In this document: positions 53,680 to 62,676 of the stretch, piece after piece
How the letters are laid out: every line of letters starts with the position of its first letter
How positions within the stretch are numbered: the first letter of the stretch is position 1
Assembly: GCF_014651775.1 (NCBI RefSeq)
Contig: NZ_BMXN01000008.1
Span: 62,001-126,000, forward strand
Reading direction: 5' to 3'
DNA length: 64,000 nucleotides
Source: Vreelandella hamiltonii
GTDB taxonomy: Bacteria > Pseudomonadota > Gammaproteobacteria > Pseudomonadales > Halomonadaceae
Program-made: the position numbers and the translations under genes
The notes under the pieces: model-generated
Databases searched by the model: none
Told to the model about the DNA's origin: nothing
What the model saw: the letters and a program-made list of their open reading frames with translations, nothing else

Positions 53680-53703
53680 AGTGGTTCCTTAAAAAGAGCC
53701 ACT
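53680..53703. promoter_or_regulatory. Candidate MocR operator between GNAT gene and regulator
   Basis: AGTGGTTC-N8-GAGCCACT, an inverted repeat with 7 of 8 matching positions. It lies 22 nt before the regulator's start and is preceded by CTATAGTGG. Its position in a divergent gap suggests control of one or both genes. Confidence 0.4.
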
Positions 53704-53725
53704 TTGCACCCTTTAAGGAGAACCA

Positions 53726-55252
53726 GTGAAACAGAGCGCCAGCGACAGTGACTGGATCATCGACGCATTGGCCTTGCGCATGCATCAACACGCAACGCGA
53801 TCACTCAGTCAGCGGCTATACCATCCGCTCAAGGAGTGGGTACGCCAGGGTAAACTCACGGCGGGCCAGCGGCTGCCTTCGTCACGTCGCATGTCGGATG
53901 CGCTGGGCGTCAGCCGCAATACCGTCCTCGCGGCAACGGACAGGCTGCTGGCCGAGGGGCTGCTGGTGGCACGCCAAGGGGCGGGGCTTTACGTAGCGCA
54001 GTTGCCTCGCGTGCTGGATACCGAGACCGCACCGCCTCCAAAGGCCGTTCACTACTCTTCCCGCGGGCGCACCCTATTGGCGCTGAGCAAGACGCTCAGC
54101 AACGGCTACCGGGCGTTCTCACCCGGCGTACCCGCCCTGGACCTGTTTCCTGAAGCGCAGTGGCAACGGCTTGTGCGCCAGCATCAGCGCAACGCCGATG
54201 TAGCGTGGATGGATTATCAGACCGGCGGCGGGCTGGCAGCATTGAAAGTGGCGATCAGCGACTACCTGAGGCTCTCTCGAGCGGTACGCTGCCAGCCTGA
54301 ACAGGTCATCATCACTCAGGGGGCACAGCAAGCCTTCGAGCTGATCACCCAGCTACTGACCGACCCTGACGACGCGGTCTGGATGGAAGAGCCTGGCTAC
54401 GGCGGTGCCAAAGCCTGCTTTCTGGCAGCTGGGCTCGATGTCACGCCCGTTCCCGTTGATGCCGATGGGCTCGACCCGGCTCTGGGCGAAAAGAGTGCTC
54501 CCGCCCCTCGACTGATCTATACCACCCCCTCCCATCAATACCCCACCGGCGTGACCATGCCCGTCACTCGTCGGTTGGCACTGCTGGACGTCGCCGAACG
54601 CTGCGGCGGATGGATCATCGAAGACGATTACGACAGTGAGTTTCGCTATGACACCCCACCGCTCCCATCACTCCAGGGGCTGACCGAGCAGGCGCCGGTC
54701 ATTTATGTGGGCACGTTCAGCAAAGTACTGTATCCCGGTTTGCGTCTGGGCTATCTGGTCGCCCCGCCTGAACTCGCTCCCGATGTGTGCCGGGCCCAGG
54801 CCCGTTTACATCGAGAGGGTCACTACCCACTCCAGTCGGCACTGGCCGCCTTCATGGCCAGTGGCCACTTCACCCGCCACATCACCCGCATGCGGACGGC
54901 CTACCGTCACCGCCAAAGCTGTTTACGCGCCGCCCTGGCCCCCGCCGTTGCGGCAGGTTTACGGTTATCGGAGGGGCATGCTGGCATGCACTTGCTGGCC
55001 GAGCTGAGCAGTATCGAGGAGGAAACGGCTCTGGTCAGTCATGCTGCCCAGGCGGGCATTACACTGTCGCCACTGTCACATTACTACCTTTCCGCCAACA
55101 AGCGATTCGGTTTGGTGCTTGGCTATGCCAGTGCCAACGAACAGACCCTGGCCTGGGCAGGACAGTGGCTGAGCAACGCGTATCTGGCCCATCAAACCCG
55201 CACTCCCGACACGCCACTTTCCCGCGATGGTCACAAGACCAACGTATTCTAG
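53726..55252 (+). CDS. MocR/GabR-type PLP-dependent transcriptional regulator (1)
   Basis: 508-residue fusion of a GntR winged helix-turn-helix (about 20-90: LYHPLKEWVRQGKLTAGQRLPSSRRMSDALGVSRNTVLAATDRLLAEGLL) and an aminotransferase class I/II-like domain (about 130-495). The PLP lysine is in YVGTFSKVLYPGLRLGYL, and the PLP-contact DYDSEFRY is present. Such regulators sense PLP or PLP-amine adducts. A GTG start follows AAGGAG. The likely target is the divergent GNAT gene or itself. Confidence 0.9.
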   Translation: MKQSASDSDWIIDALALRMHQHATRSLSQRLYHPLKEWVRQGKLTAGQRLPSSRRMSDALGVSRNTVLAATDRLLAEGLLVARQGAGLYVAQLPRVLDTETAPPPKAVHYSSRGRTLLALSKTLSNGYRAFSPGVPALDLFPEAQWQRLVRQHQRNADVAWMDYQTGGGLAALKVAISDYLRLSRAVRCQPEQVIITQGAQQAFELITQLLTDPDDAVWMEEPGYGGAKACFLAAGLDVTPVPVDADGLDPALGEKSAPAPRLIYTTPSHQYPTGVTMPVTRRLALLDVAERCGGWIIEDDYDSEFRYDTPPLPSLQGLTEQAPVIYVGTFSKVLYPGLRLGYLVAPPELAPDVCRAQARLHREGHYPLQSALAAFMASGHFTRHITRMRTAYRHRQSCLRAALAPAVAAGLRLSEGHAGMHLLAELSSIEEETALVSHAAQAGITLSPLSHYYLSANKRFGLVLGYASANEQTLAWAGQWLSNAYLAHQTRTPDTPLSRDGHKTNVF

Positions 55253-55340
55253 GGGGGCACTCTTGTAGTAGTGTAGCGTTCTTTATACGCTCATTTATAA
55301 ACCTGATAGAAAGGGAACGGCCGTTCCCCATGGGGTCAAG

Positions 55341-56066
55341 GTGGCTCAATTGCTCTCTTCACACACAGAATCGCGCGCCTCGGTCTACAAGGCCTGGAGC
55401 GTGCATGTCTTCACTGCCAGCGGTGTCTTGCTGGGCACCATGGCGCTGTTGGCGCTGATCGATAACAACCCCGTGGCCTGCCTGCTGTGGCTAGGCGCCG
55501 CCATGATGGTAGACGGCCTGGACGGCACCCTGGCGCGCAAGTATGAAGTGAAGACCATTCTGCCCCACTTCGATGGCTCCACGCTGGATATGGTGATCGA
55601 CTATCTCACCTGGGCATTCATCCCGGCGCTGTTCATCTACTTTTTCGTCGAGCTGCCCACCCACTTCGAACTGCTCTCGGTCTTCATCATCCTGCTCTCC
55701 TCCATGTTCTGCTTTTGCAACGTGAACATGAAAAGCCAGGACAACTACTTTGTCGGTTTTCCTGCTGCCTGGAACATCATCGCCGCCTACTTCTACATTC
55801 TTGATTTTCCGCCGTTTGTCACCTTCGCGATCATTCTGCTCATGGCGGCCCTCACCGTCACCCGCATGAAGTTTCTGCACCCTTTCCGGGTACGGCAATT
55901 CATGCCGCTGAACATCACGGTCACGCTGGTGTGGTGTGTCTGCACGACTTCACTGATTCTCTCGAACCCCGCCCATGCCGCCTGGGCCTTATGGGGCTGG
56001 GTGCTGACATCGGTCTACTTCACCGGCATGTGCCTGTGGCGCACCGCTCGGGAATGGTTTGCCTGA
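55341..56066 (+). CDS. pcs: Phosphatidylcholine synthase
   Basis: 241-residue membrane enzyme of the CDP-alcohol phosphatidyltransferase family, which makes phosphatidylcholine from CDP-diacylglycerol and choline. The catalytic motif reads VDGLDGTLARK ... FDGSTLDMVIDYLTW, the DG-x2-AR ... G-x3-D-x3-D pattern. About six to eight hydrophobic segments follow. Pcs-like features include NVNMKSQDNYFVGFPAAWNIIAAYFYIL. A GTG start at 55341 is used. The presence of Pcs implies that phosphatidylcholine is made when choline is available. Confidence 0.88.
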   Translation: MAQLLSSHTESRASVYKAWSVHVFTASGVLLGTMALLALIDNNPVACLLWLGAAMMVDGLDGTLARKYEVKTILPHFDGSTLDMVIDYLTWAFIPALFIYFFVELPTHFELLSVFIILLSSMFCFCNVNMKSQDNYFVGFPAAWNIIAAYFYILDFPPFVTFAIILLMAALTVTRMKFLHPFRVRQFMPLNITVTLVWCVCTTSLILSNPAHAAWALWGWVLTSVYFTGMCLWRTAREWFA

Positions 56067-56093
56067 TCCACTGACCACCACGGTACACGACTG

Positions 56094-56696
56094 ATGACGA
56101 ACGGCTTTATCGCCCCGGATGGGCAACCCCGCTGCCAGTGGTGCGCAGGAGCGCCGGAATTCCTGCCGTACCACGACCAGGAGTGGGGGTTTCCGGTCGA
56201 TAACGACCAGCGCCTGTTCGAAAAACTTTGCCTGGAAAGCTTTCAGTCGGGGCTCAGCTGGCGCACGATCCTCAATAAGCGCGACAACTTTCGCGCCGCT
56301 TTTCACCACTTCGATTTTCATCAGGTAGCCCACTTTGGCGAACAGGACGTGGAGCGCTTACTGCAAGACGCGGGCATCATTCGTCATCGTGGAAAAATCG
56401 AAGCCACCATCAATAACGCCCAGCGCGCCCAGGAGATGGTCGAGCAGGAAGGGTCGCTGGCGGCGTTCTTCTGGCGCTATGAGCCCAGCGACACCGTGGC
56501 CCCCCAATCGCAGACCACCTCGCCAGAATCCATCGCCATGGCGAAGGAGCTGAAAAAACGCGGCTGGAAATTCTTCGGCCCCACCACGGCGTTCGCCTTT
56601 ATGCAGGCCATGGGGCTGCTCAACGACCACTCGCTCCACTGCATCACACGCGAACAGGTGGAACAGGCGCGCAGGCAGTTTCAGCGCCCGGGCTGA
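56094..56696 (+). CDS. tag: DNA-3-methyladenine glycosylase I
   Basis: 200-residue base-excision repair enzyme that removes 3-methyladenine. It has the Tag N-terminal block RCQWCAGAPEFLPYHDQEWGFPV, LFEKLCLESFQSGLSWRTILNKRDNFRAAF, and a C-terminal KKRGWKFFGPTTAFAFMQAMGLLNDH segment. Zinc ligands fit the N-terminal Cys and His plus C-terminal His/Cys residues (H near LNDHSLHC). It lies 27 nt after pcs on the same strand. Confidence 0.93.
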   Translation: MTNGFIAPDGQPRCQWCAGAPEFLPYHDQEWGFPVDNDQRLFEKLCLESFQSGLSWRTILNKRDNFRAAFHHFDFHQVAHFGEQDVERLLQDAGIIRHRGKIEATINNAQRAQEMVEQEGSLAAFFWRYEPSDTVAPQSQTTSPESIAMAKELKKRGWKFFGPTTAFAFMQAMGLLNDHSLHCITREQVEQARRQFQRPG

Positions 56697-56716
56697 CTTG
56701 CTACGGTCATCATCGC

Positions 56717-57670
56717 CTACGCCAGGCGAGTAAAGTCCAATAGGCTTTTCTGGCTCTGTGGCTGCAGCACCGCCTCGACCGCTCGCTGCCAATCCTGCCA
56801 TGCAAACACGCGATAATTCGGCATCTCTAGCTGGCTCAGCAGCTTCCAGATGGCCAGGAACTGATGCTGCCAGGTGTCTGCAGGCATCCTGGCCAAGCTA
56901 TCGCGCAGATGAAACCTTCTGTAATGAGCGCGAGGTTTGCCATCCAATTGAACAGCCTGCCCCGTCAATAACCCATAGGCGATAAACATCGCACCAGGCG
57001 CCATTGACTGCAGAATGTTCGAGGCCACTGGACCGCCCAAGGCGTCAAAGACCACATCGGACACGCGCGCCACATGGGTGATCTGCGACGTATCCTGAAG
57101 GGATAGGGGCCGAATACCCAGCTGTTCGAGGCGGGCGGCTCGGCTCTCGGAGCGGTATACCCCAATGACTTCACGAGCCCCATGCTGGTAGGCCCACGTT
57201 CCCAGGTATTCCGCGCAATTCGAACCCGCGCCAGTGAGCAGCACACGCTTGCCCCTGACAGGCCACATTTCCAGCATCGTCAAGGCTGCCAGGGGATTGA
57301 TGTAGGCCCGTGCTGCCACGGCATCAGGAATGTCATCCGGGACAGGCACGGCAAGCGCAGGGTCACAATCCACAAGCGTCTGCCAAGTGCCTTCACCGCG
57401 TAGTGGAAGCACACGTTTTCCGATCAGCGAAGCATACGCTTGTGGTGCCTCCATCACGCGCCCTACACCTTCGTAGCCCGCAACGGCGGGCAGTGCTATG
57501 CGATGCGAGTACGCTCCGTGGATAGGAATCAGGTCAGAGGGATTCACGGAAGCACACAGCATACTGACCCTGAGCTTATTCGCGCTTAGTTCAGGCACCT
57601 CAGCCGTTTCCATGTTCAATGTTTCAAGCGGATTACCGAAGGTCCGGTAGGTGAGAGCATGGCGATGCAT
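56717..57670 (-). CDS. Zinc-independent MDR-family quinone oxidoreductase
   Basis: 317-residue medium-chain dehydrogenase/reductase. It has the GroES-like N-terminal domain (LRVSMLCASVNPSDLIPIHGAY, GYEGVGRV) and a Rossmann NAD(P)H domain (VRGKRVLLTGAGSNCAEYLGTWAYQHGA), where the usual A-x-x-G-x-x-G is modified. No structural or catalytic zinc cysteine set is present. It resembles the trans-2-enoyl-CoA reductase/quinone reductase group (MECR-like). The substrate is unknown. It lies 48 nt downstream of the MocR gene on the same strand. Confidence 0.83.
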   Translation of the reverse strand: MHRHALTYRTFGNPLETLNMETAEVPELSANKLRVSMLCASVNPSDLIPIHGAYSHRIALPAVAGYEGVGRVMEAPQAYASLIGKRVLPLRGEGTWQTLVDCDPALAVPVPDDIPDAVAARAYINPLAALTMLEMWPVRGKRVLLTGAGSNCAEYLGTWAYQHGAREVIGVYRSESRAARLEQLGIRPLSLQDTSQITHVARVSDVVFDALGGPVASNILQSMAPGAMFIAYGLLTGQAVQLDGKPRAHYRRFHLRDSLARMPADTWQHQFLAIWKLLSQLEMPNYRVFAWQDWQRAVEAVLQPQSQKSLLDFTRLA

Positions 57671-57718
57671 GGCCAGCTACCTCGACGAGCATATAAATGA
57701 AAACAAGCGGATATAAAA

Positions 57719-59155
57719 CTATACCGTCTCATGCGCCTGCACTTCTTCCACCATCTCTGTCGCCATATTCCCGACGGTGCGCACCGCTTCTTCGATGGCG
57801 GGAGTGAGCGTAAACGCATAGTTCAGCCGCAGGCACTGGCGGAACTTGCCGGAGGCGGAGAACAGCGAGCCCGGCGCCACGTGGATGGCATGCTGCGCCA
57901 GACGCTGATTGAGCTTCACGCAATCCACCGCGGCGGGTAACTCTACCCAGAGCAGGAAGCTGCCCTGGGGGTAGCTGATGCCCGAACCAGGCGGGAAGTA
58001 GCGCTGCACCCAACCGATCATGACGTCTCGCTGGCGCTGGTATTGCCGGGTCACGTGGCGCAGGTGCCGCTCGTAATGCCCTTTGGCAACGAACTCCGCC
58101 ACGGCCAGTTGGGGCAGCGTGGCTGAAGCACCGGTGGAGACGTATTTCATGTGCAGCGCCTGATCGCGATAACGCCCCGGCGCCAGCCAGCCCACCCGTA
58201 GCCCCGGCCCCACCGTTTTGGAAAAGCCGCTGCACAACATCACGCGGCCATCGTCATCGAAGGATTTCACGGTGCGCGGTCTTGGCAGGCTAAAGGACAA
58301 GTCACCGTAAATATCGTCTTCGATAATCGCCACATCGAAACGCTGGGCAAGCTGAAACAGCGCCCGCTTGCGAGCCTCCGGCATGGTGTACCCCAACGGG
58401 TTATTGTAGGTGGGCGTGACCTGTATGGCGCGGATCGGCCACTGCTCCAGCGCCAGTTCCAGCGCCTCAAGGCTGATGCCCGTTTGCGGATCAGTGGGGA
58501 TTTCCAACGCTTTCAGGCCATTGGCTTTCAAAATCTGCATGGTGCCGTAAAAACTGGGCGAGTCGACGGCCACGACATCGCCGGGCTGCGTCAGCGTGCG
58601 CAAGGCAATGGCCAACGCTTCCTGACAGCCCGTGGTGATCAGCAGATCATCTGGATGCAGCAGGCAGCCAGACGCGACCGCGAGCCTGGCGACCTGCTGA
58701 CGCAGCTCGGGGCTTCCGCTCAGCTTGTCATAGTTGAAACCATGCAGATCATTGCGACGGTGAAGACCCGCCAATATTCTGGAGAGCGGGCGCAGCGTCT
58801 CGTACTCCAGGTTAGGCACTCCCCGCCCCAACAACAGCCGCTGATCATCGCGCTGGGTAGCCACGAGCTCCAGCACCTGACCCCATTGAGAGATGTCCAG
58901 CGGCCGCTGGGCAGGCCGCGACATGGACGGCAGCACCGAGGGTGCTCGGCTCGGCAGCACGAAGTAACCCGACTTGGGCCGCGACTCGATCAACGCCACA
59001 TCCATCAGTTGCCGGTAGGCTTCCTGGGCCGTCGAGATACTCACGTCCAGCTCCTGGCACACCGCTCGAATGGAGGGCAGGCGGTCGCCCACACGGTAGA
59101 TACCGTGCTCGATACGCTCGCGCAGGATAGCGGCGATTTCTTCATAGCGCGTCAT
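57719..59155 (-). CDS. MocR-type PLP-dependent transcriptional regulator (2)
   Basis: 478-residue regulator with an N-terminal GntR helix-turn-helix (about 1-70: RERIEHGIYRVGDRLPSIRAVCQELDVSISTAQEAYRQLMDVALI) and a C-terminal aminotransferase-like domain with DDIYGDLSF and the PLP lysine segment CSGFSKTVGPGLRVGWL. The start at 59155 after AGGGA is preferred over the longer frame. Four copies of an ATACAGA/TCTGTAT motif lie in the 175-bp gap to the divergent DUF1127-phzF genes, which are likely targets. Also possible: control of the oxidoreductase downstream. Confidence 0.9.
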   Translation of the reverse strand: MTRYEEIAAILRERIEHGIYRVGDRLPSIRAVCQELDVSISTAQEAYRQLMDVALIESRPKSGYFVLPSRAPSVLPSMSRPAQRPLDISQWGQVLELVATQRDDQRLLLGRGVPNLEYETLRPLSRILAGLHRRNDLHGFNYDKLSGSPELRQQVARLAVASGCLLHPDDLLITTGCQEALAIALRTLTQPGDVVAVDSPSFYGTMQILKANGLKALEIPTDPQTGISLEALELALEQWPIRAIQVTPTYNNPLGYTMPEARKRALFQLAQRFDVAIIEDDIYGDLSFSLPRPRTVKSFDDDGRVMLCSGFSKTVGPGLRVGWLAPGRYRDQALHMKYVSTGASATLPQLAVAEFVAKGHYERHLRHVTRQYQRQRDVMIGWVQRYFPPGSGISYPQGSFLLWVELPAAVDCVKLNQRLAQHAIHVAPGSLFSASGKFRQCLRLNYAFTLTPAIEEAVRTVGNMATEMVEEVQAHETV

Positions 59156-59185
59156 GACAATTCCCTTCTTATAGCCCACCCCACC

Positions 59186-59268
59186 ATACAGATAACGTAC
59201 CCAACTGCCATACAGAGGTATAACACGCCCATCTGTATCTTAAAAATAAAAAAACCTATGTCTGTATC
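59186..59268. promoter_or_regulatory. Fourfold ATACAGA motif, candidate MocR operator
   Basis: ATACAGAT (59186-59193) and ATACAGAG (59210-59217) are followed by the reverse complements ATCTGTAT (59231-59238) and GTCTGTATC (59260-59268). Spacings of 24, 21 and 29 nt put several sites on one DNA face. MocR-type regulators typically use repeated sites in divergent gaps like this one. Confidence 0.55.
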
Positions 59269-59330
59269 AAAGAAACGGCGCCGAATATTCTAGTCCTGCA
59301 GCCCACCGCCATGCCCCTGGAGGATTCGCC

Positions 59331-59543
59331 ATGCCACGCTTCAGTCTTGCCCAGCTCCGCTGTCAGCTACGTCTCCAACTGCATCAGTACCGCCACTACC
59401 GCCGTAGCCGCCGCCAGCTACTGACCCTGGATGACCGGCTACTCGAGGATATTGGCATCACCCGCGCCCAGGCAGCCCAAGAAGGCCATAAAGCGTTCTG
59501 GAAACATACGCCCCTTGAGGAGACTCCCCATGAAAAGTGCTGA
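59331..59543 (+). CDS. DUF1127 small basic protein
   Basis: 70-residue, arginine-rich protein. The C-terminal half carries the DUF1127 (YjiS-like) motif RRQLLTLDDRLLEDIGITRAQAAQEG. Family members are small and often bind RNA or take part in phosphate or stress physiology; no function is assigned here. A ribosome site (GGAGG) lies 9 nt before the ATG. The 3' end overlaps the phzF-like start by 14 nt, which suggests coupled translation. Confidence 0.85.
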   Translation: MPRFSLAQLRCQLRLQLHQYRHYRRSRRQLLTLDDRLLEDIGITRAQAAQEGHKAFWKHTPLEETPHEKC

Positions 59544-60405
59544 CTACTACCTGCTGGACGTCTTTACCGAGCAGCCATTTACCGGCAACCCGCTCGCGGT
59601 TTTTCTGGCGTCCGATGAATTGGACACCTCCACCATGCAGGCCTTGGCCAATGAACTGAATCTGGCAGAAACGGTTTTTTTGAGTGCCGCCACGCAACCG
59701 AACCACTATCCGATGCGGATTTTCACGCCGACGAGAGAACTCCCGTTTGCAGGCCACCCAACAGTGGGTACCGCACACTTGCTGGCAGCATTGGAACTCG
59801 CCACCCCCGCGCGCCCCCTGGTGCTTCACCCACCCATTGGTGCGCTGACGGTTCGCTACGAAAACGGCCAGGCCATGTTCACGACGTCGCAACCAGCCCT
59901 ACTGGCCGCCAGCCCGATCGACCGGCTGACGGCCGTTGAGCTGCTGGGGCTCGATATCCATCAGGTGATAGGCGACCCCGTCATGGCCTCCCTGGGGCTG
60001 CCCTTTCATTTGATCGAGCTGGCCGATGTGAAGGCGCTGGAGAGCGTCCGCATTTCATCGGCACTTTGGGCCAGTGCGGTGATGACCAGCGAGGCCCCCC
60101 AGGTTTATCTTTACGTCATCGAACGACACGAGGCGAGCCGCACGGTGGTTCGTAGCCGCATGTTCTGCATGCATGCCAGCCTTTGCGAAGACCCCGCAAC
60201 CGGCAGTGCCGCCGCCGCCCTGACCCACTATCTGGCATCGCTCACCAGCGACGCACTGCATTGCACGATTCATCAGGGCATTGAAATGGGCCGTCCCAGC
60301 ATCATCGAAACGGCTGCGAATGGCCATCTCGAAGCTGGGCATGTGCAAGTGGGAGGGCACGCCGTTCTGGTGGGCAAGGGAACCATGAGGCTCAATGCCC
60401 ATTAG
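59530..60405 (+). CDS. PhzF-family isomerase-like protein
   Basis: 291-residue protein of the diaminopimelate-epimerase-like PhzF family. It has the typical start YYLLDVFTEQPFTGNPLAVF, the conserved Glu in LNLAETVFL, FTPTRELPFAGHPTVGTAHLL, and the C-terminal EDPATGSAAAALTHYL loop. Catalytic Glu and the D-x-A-T-G-S-A motif are present. Specific substrates are unknown outside phenazine synthesis, and no phenazine genes are nearby. The ATG at 59530 is chosen over 59431 because the longer frame adds non-conserved sequence. Confidence 0.9.
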   Translation: MKSADYYLLDVFTEQPFTGNPLAVFLASDELDTSTMQALANELNLAETVFLSAATQPNHYPMRIFTPTRELPFAGHPTVGTAHLLAALELATPARPLVLHPPIGALTVRYENGQAMFTTSQPALLAASPIDRLTAVELLGLDIHQVIGDPVMASLGLPFHLIELADVKALESVRISSALWASAVMTSEAPQVYLYVIERHEASRTVVRSRMFCMHASLCEDPATGSAAAALTHYLASLTSDALHCTIHQGIEMGRPSIIETAANGHLEAGHVQVGGHAVLVGKGTMRLNAH

Positions 60406-60539
60406 GGGGCGGTTTATCAGCCATCGTGGCAGCATGAGCCAGCAGTTCATCTCCTGTCATTCCCATCAACGGTGCAGACTGTGTGCCTGTCGAGGTACAT
60501 TTCGAAGTCTACAAATAACAAATCCGTCAGGAGAGCCCC

Positions 60540-61829
60540 ATGCAAAGCCATACCCCGTATCCAGCTGACCGCGCATTGGCCGACATCAAGGCGATAGCAG
60601 GCGCAGTCGACCCAGAGCGTTTAGCCAATGACTTGGCAACGGTGGCCAAATTTGGTGCTCGTTCAGATGGTGGTGTGGCGCGCCTTGCGCTCGACGATAA
60701 CGATACCAGGGCCAGGCTGTGGCTCATTGAGCAGGCCAGTGCACTGGGGGCAACGGCAAGCGTGGACGCCATCGGCAACGTGTTTCTCGACGTACCCGGT
60801 AGCGACCCTACGCTCGATCCCGTCGTCACGGGAAGTCACTTGGACAGCCAGCCGACCGGCGGCAAGTACGATGGGGCGCTGGGCGTGCTGGCCGGGCTGG
60901 AGGCGCTTCGCGCGCTAAAACGAGCGGGGTTTGCTCCACGCCGCCCGCTATCACTGGTGAGCTGGACCAATGAAGAAGGCGCGCGCTTCTCACCAGGCAC
61001 CTCCGGTTCCGCAGTCTTTTGTGGTGTACGTAGCCTGGAGGAAACGCGCTCAGTCAAAGACAGCGAAGGCGTAAGTCTTGGGCATGCTTTAGATACTTGC
61101 CTGGCAGAACTGGACGCCGCCGGTGTACCGCGCCGCCCTTTGGCAACGCCCATGCACTCCTTTCTGGAATTGCATATTGAGCAAGGCCCCATTCTGGAGC
61201 GCAGCGGTGCTGCAGTGGGCGTTGTCGAAGGTATTCAAGGCGTCAGTTGGTTTGAAGTCACGGTCATTGGAAACGCTAACCACGCAGGCACCACCCCGCG
61301 TGCCATGCGCCGCGATGCGCTAGAGGGCGCCTGCGCACTGGCCACGGCATTACGAGAAAGCGCGAAAGACAGCGAAGACCGAGTACGCTTTACCATTGGC
61401 AAGTTCACCGTTGGCCCTGGTTCGGTGAATACCATTCCCGACCAAGTGACCTTCAGTATCGACTTACGCCACCCAGAAGCGGCCACGCTAAAAGCGCTGG
61501 AAGCCGAATTCAATCAGCTCGCTCAGCAAACCTGGGCGGGGTGCCAAGCCACCCTGACACCGCTATCGCGCGTCGAGCCCGTCGCCTTTCCCACGACACT
61601 CACCACCTTGCTTGATAACACAGCAAACGCACTGGGCATGGCTGCGCCACGTTTGGTATCAGGAGCCTTTCACGACGCCATTCATCTCGCCAGGCACTGC
61701 CCGACGGCCATGTTGTTTGTACCCTGCCGCGATGGCCTGAGCCATCACCCCGATGAGCACACCGACCTCAGCGACGCTGTCGCAGGCACTCAGTTACTGG
61801 CCGCCAGCCTGGCGAGCTTGAGCCAGTGA
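60540..61829 (+). CDS. M20-family N-carbamoyl-L-amino acid hydrolase / amidase
   Basis: 429-residue zinc-dependent amidohydrolase of the hydantoinase/carbamoylase family. Metal-binding residues are visible in VVTGSHLDSQPTGGKYDGALGVLAGL, SWTNEEGARFSPGTSGSAVF, HSFLELHIEQGPILE and the late FHDAIHLARHCPTAMLFVP. The dimerisation domain contains GNANHAGTTPRAMRRDAL. Possible substrates are N-carbamoyl-L-amino acids, N-carbamoyl-beta-alanine or ureidoglycolate-type compounds. If it acts on N-carbamoyl-beta-alanine it would duplicate the enzyme at 36827. It is a single gene with an AGGAGAG ribosome site. Confidence 0.88.
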   Translation: MQSHTPYPADRALADIKAIAGAVDPERLANDLATVAKFGARSDGGVARLALDDNDTRARLWLIEQASALGATASVDAIGNVFLDVPGSDPTLDPVVTGSHLDSQPTGGKYDGALGVLAGLEALRALKRAGFAPRRPLSLVSWTNEEGARFSPGTSGSAVFCGVRSLEETRSVKDSEGVSLGHALDTCLAELDAAGVPRRPLATPMHSFLELHIEQGPILERSGAAVGVVEGIQGVSWFEVTVIGNANHAGTTPRAMRRDALEGACALATALRESAKDSEDRVRFTIGKFTVGPGSVNTIPDQVTFSIDLRHPEAATLKALEAEFNQLAQQTWAGCQATLTPLSRVEPVAFPTTLTTLLDNTANALGMAAPRLVSGAFHDAIHLARHCPTAMLFVPCRDGLSHHPDEHTDLSDAVAGTQLLAASLASLSQ

Positions 61830-61948
61830 GTGCCAGCCATCATGTATGAGCTGCTGTGCTTGATGGCTGAGCAGGTGGCAACTGGTGAAGGGCACACACG
61901 ATGACGCTTTAGCCATCGGCAACTTGGCGAAGCGTCATTACGCGGGTG

Positions 61949-62614
61949 CTACAAACATGGTGGATTACCGCCATTAATCGCCGGCACAATCTCAAGAACG
62001 CCTAATAAGTCGCTGCCTTCCGCCCCGCGCGGCGCCAACACCATCACGCCCGCTTCCGGCAGGCTGGTGCCGGAGAGGACATTTCCGAAAATCATTTGAG
62101 CCGGAGTACGGTGGCCCACGAGTACACGATTTTTTCCCGGCGCCATTGGCTCACTAAACAGACGCCGATGTTCAGACAGAACCCAGTCAAGACGACCGCG
62201 GGAATAATCATCCGCGAGCAGGCTATCGGTCACGCTCACTCTCTCGACACCGAACGCCAGTTCAGCGGTATCACGCGCACGGTACACCGGGCCAGACAGA
62301 ATAGGTTCCTCGACCGGAATGCCCAGCTCCTCGATCCGTTTACCTAGCTCAACCGCCTGTTCGCGGCCCATTGATGAGATATTGCGCTGCCCCTCTCGCC
62401 CGGCGCTATCGTTATAGGTATCGCACTGCTGCCCAGAGGTATCGGCATGGCGGATATACATCACCAGCCCGCCTTCACGAAGGCGTTCCAACAGTGCTGT
62501 GCCCTCGTCGGATTCAATGCTGAATGCCCGAACGGCTGGCTGAGCATAAGCACCTTGAGCACCGACACTGCTCACAGCCAGTATCGCGAGAAGCCCAAGC
62601 AGAATTCTTGTCAT
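61949..62614 (-). CDS. Exported histidine-phosphatase-family protein
   Basis: 221-residue protein with a signal peptide (ILLGLLAILAVSSVGAQGAYA) and a phosphoglycerate-mutase-like fold. Catalytic residues are MYIRHADTSG (R-H replaces the usual L-R-H-G), a Glu region in SSMGREQAVELGKRIEELG, SGPVYRARDTAEL (Arg), and VLVGHRTPAQMIFG (second His). It likely acts as a periplasmic phosphatase on an unknown substrate. The start at 62614 is preferred because it begins a clear signal peptide; the open frame reaches 62680. Confidence 0.82.
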   Translation of the reverse strand: MTRILLGLLAILAVSSVGAQGAYAQPAVRAFSIESDEGTALLERLREGGLVMYIRHADTSGQQCDTYNDSAGREGQRNISSMGREQAVELGKRIEELGIPVEEPILSGPVYRARDTAELAFGVERVSVTDSLLADDYSRGRLDWVLSEHRRLFSEPMAPGKNRVLVGHRTPAQMIFGNVLSGTSLPEAGVMVLAPRGAEGSDLLGVLEIVPAINGGNPPCL

Positions 62615-62676
62615 CGGAACATGCCCCCTTGTTTTGGGATCACGGTACGTCACACCCGAACATCGTGACGCACTCC

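Noticed and set aside
61834-61869. CAGCCATCA/TGATGGCTG inverted repeat after the carbamoylase gene as a terminator
   Set aside because: The loop is 18 nt and no T tract follows, so evidence for termination is too weak.
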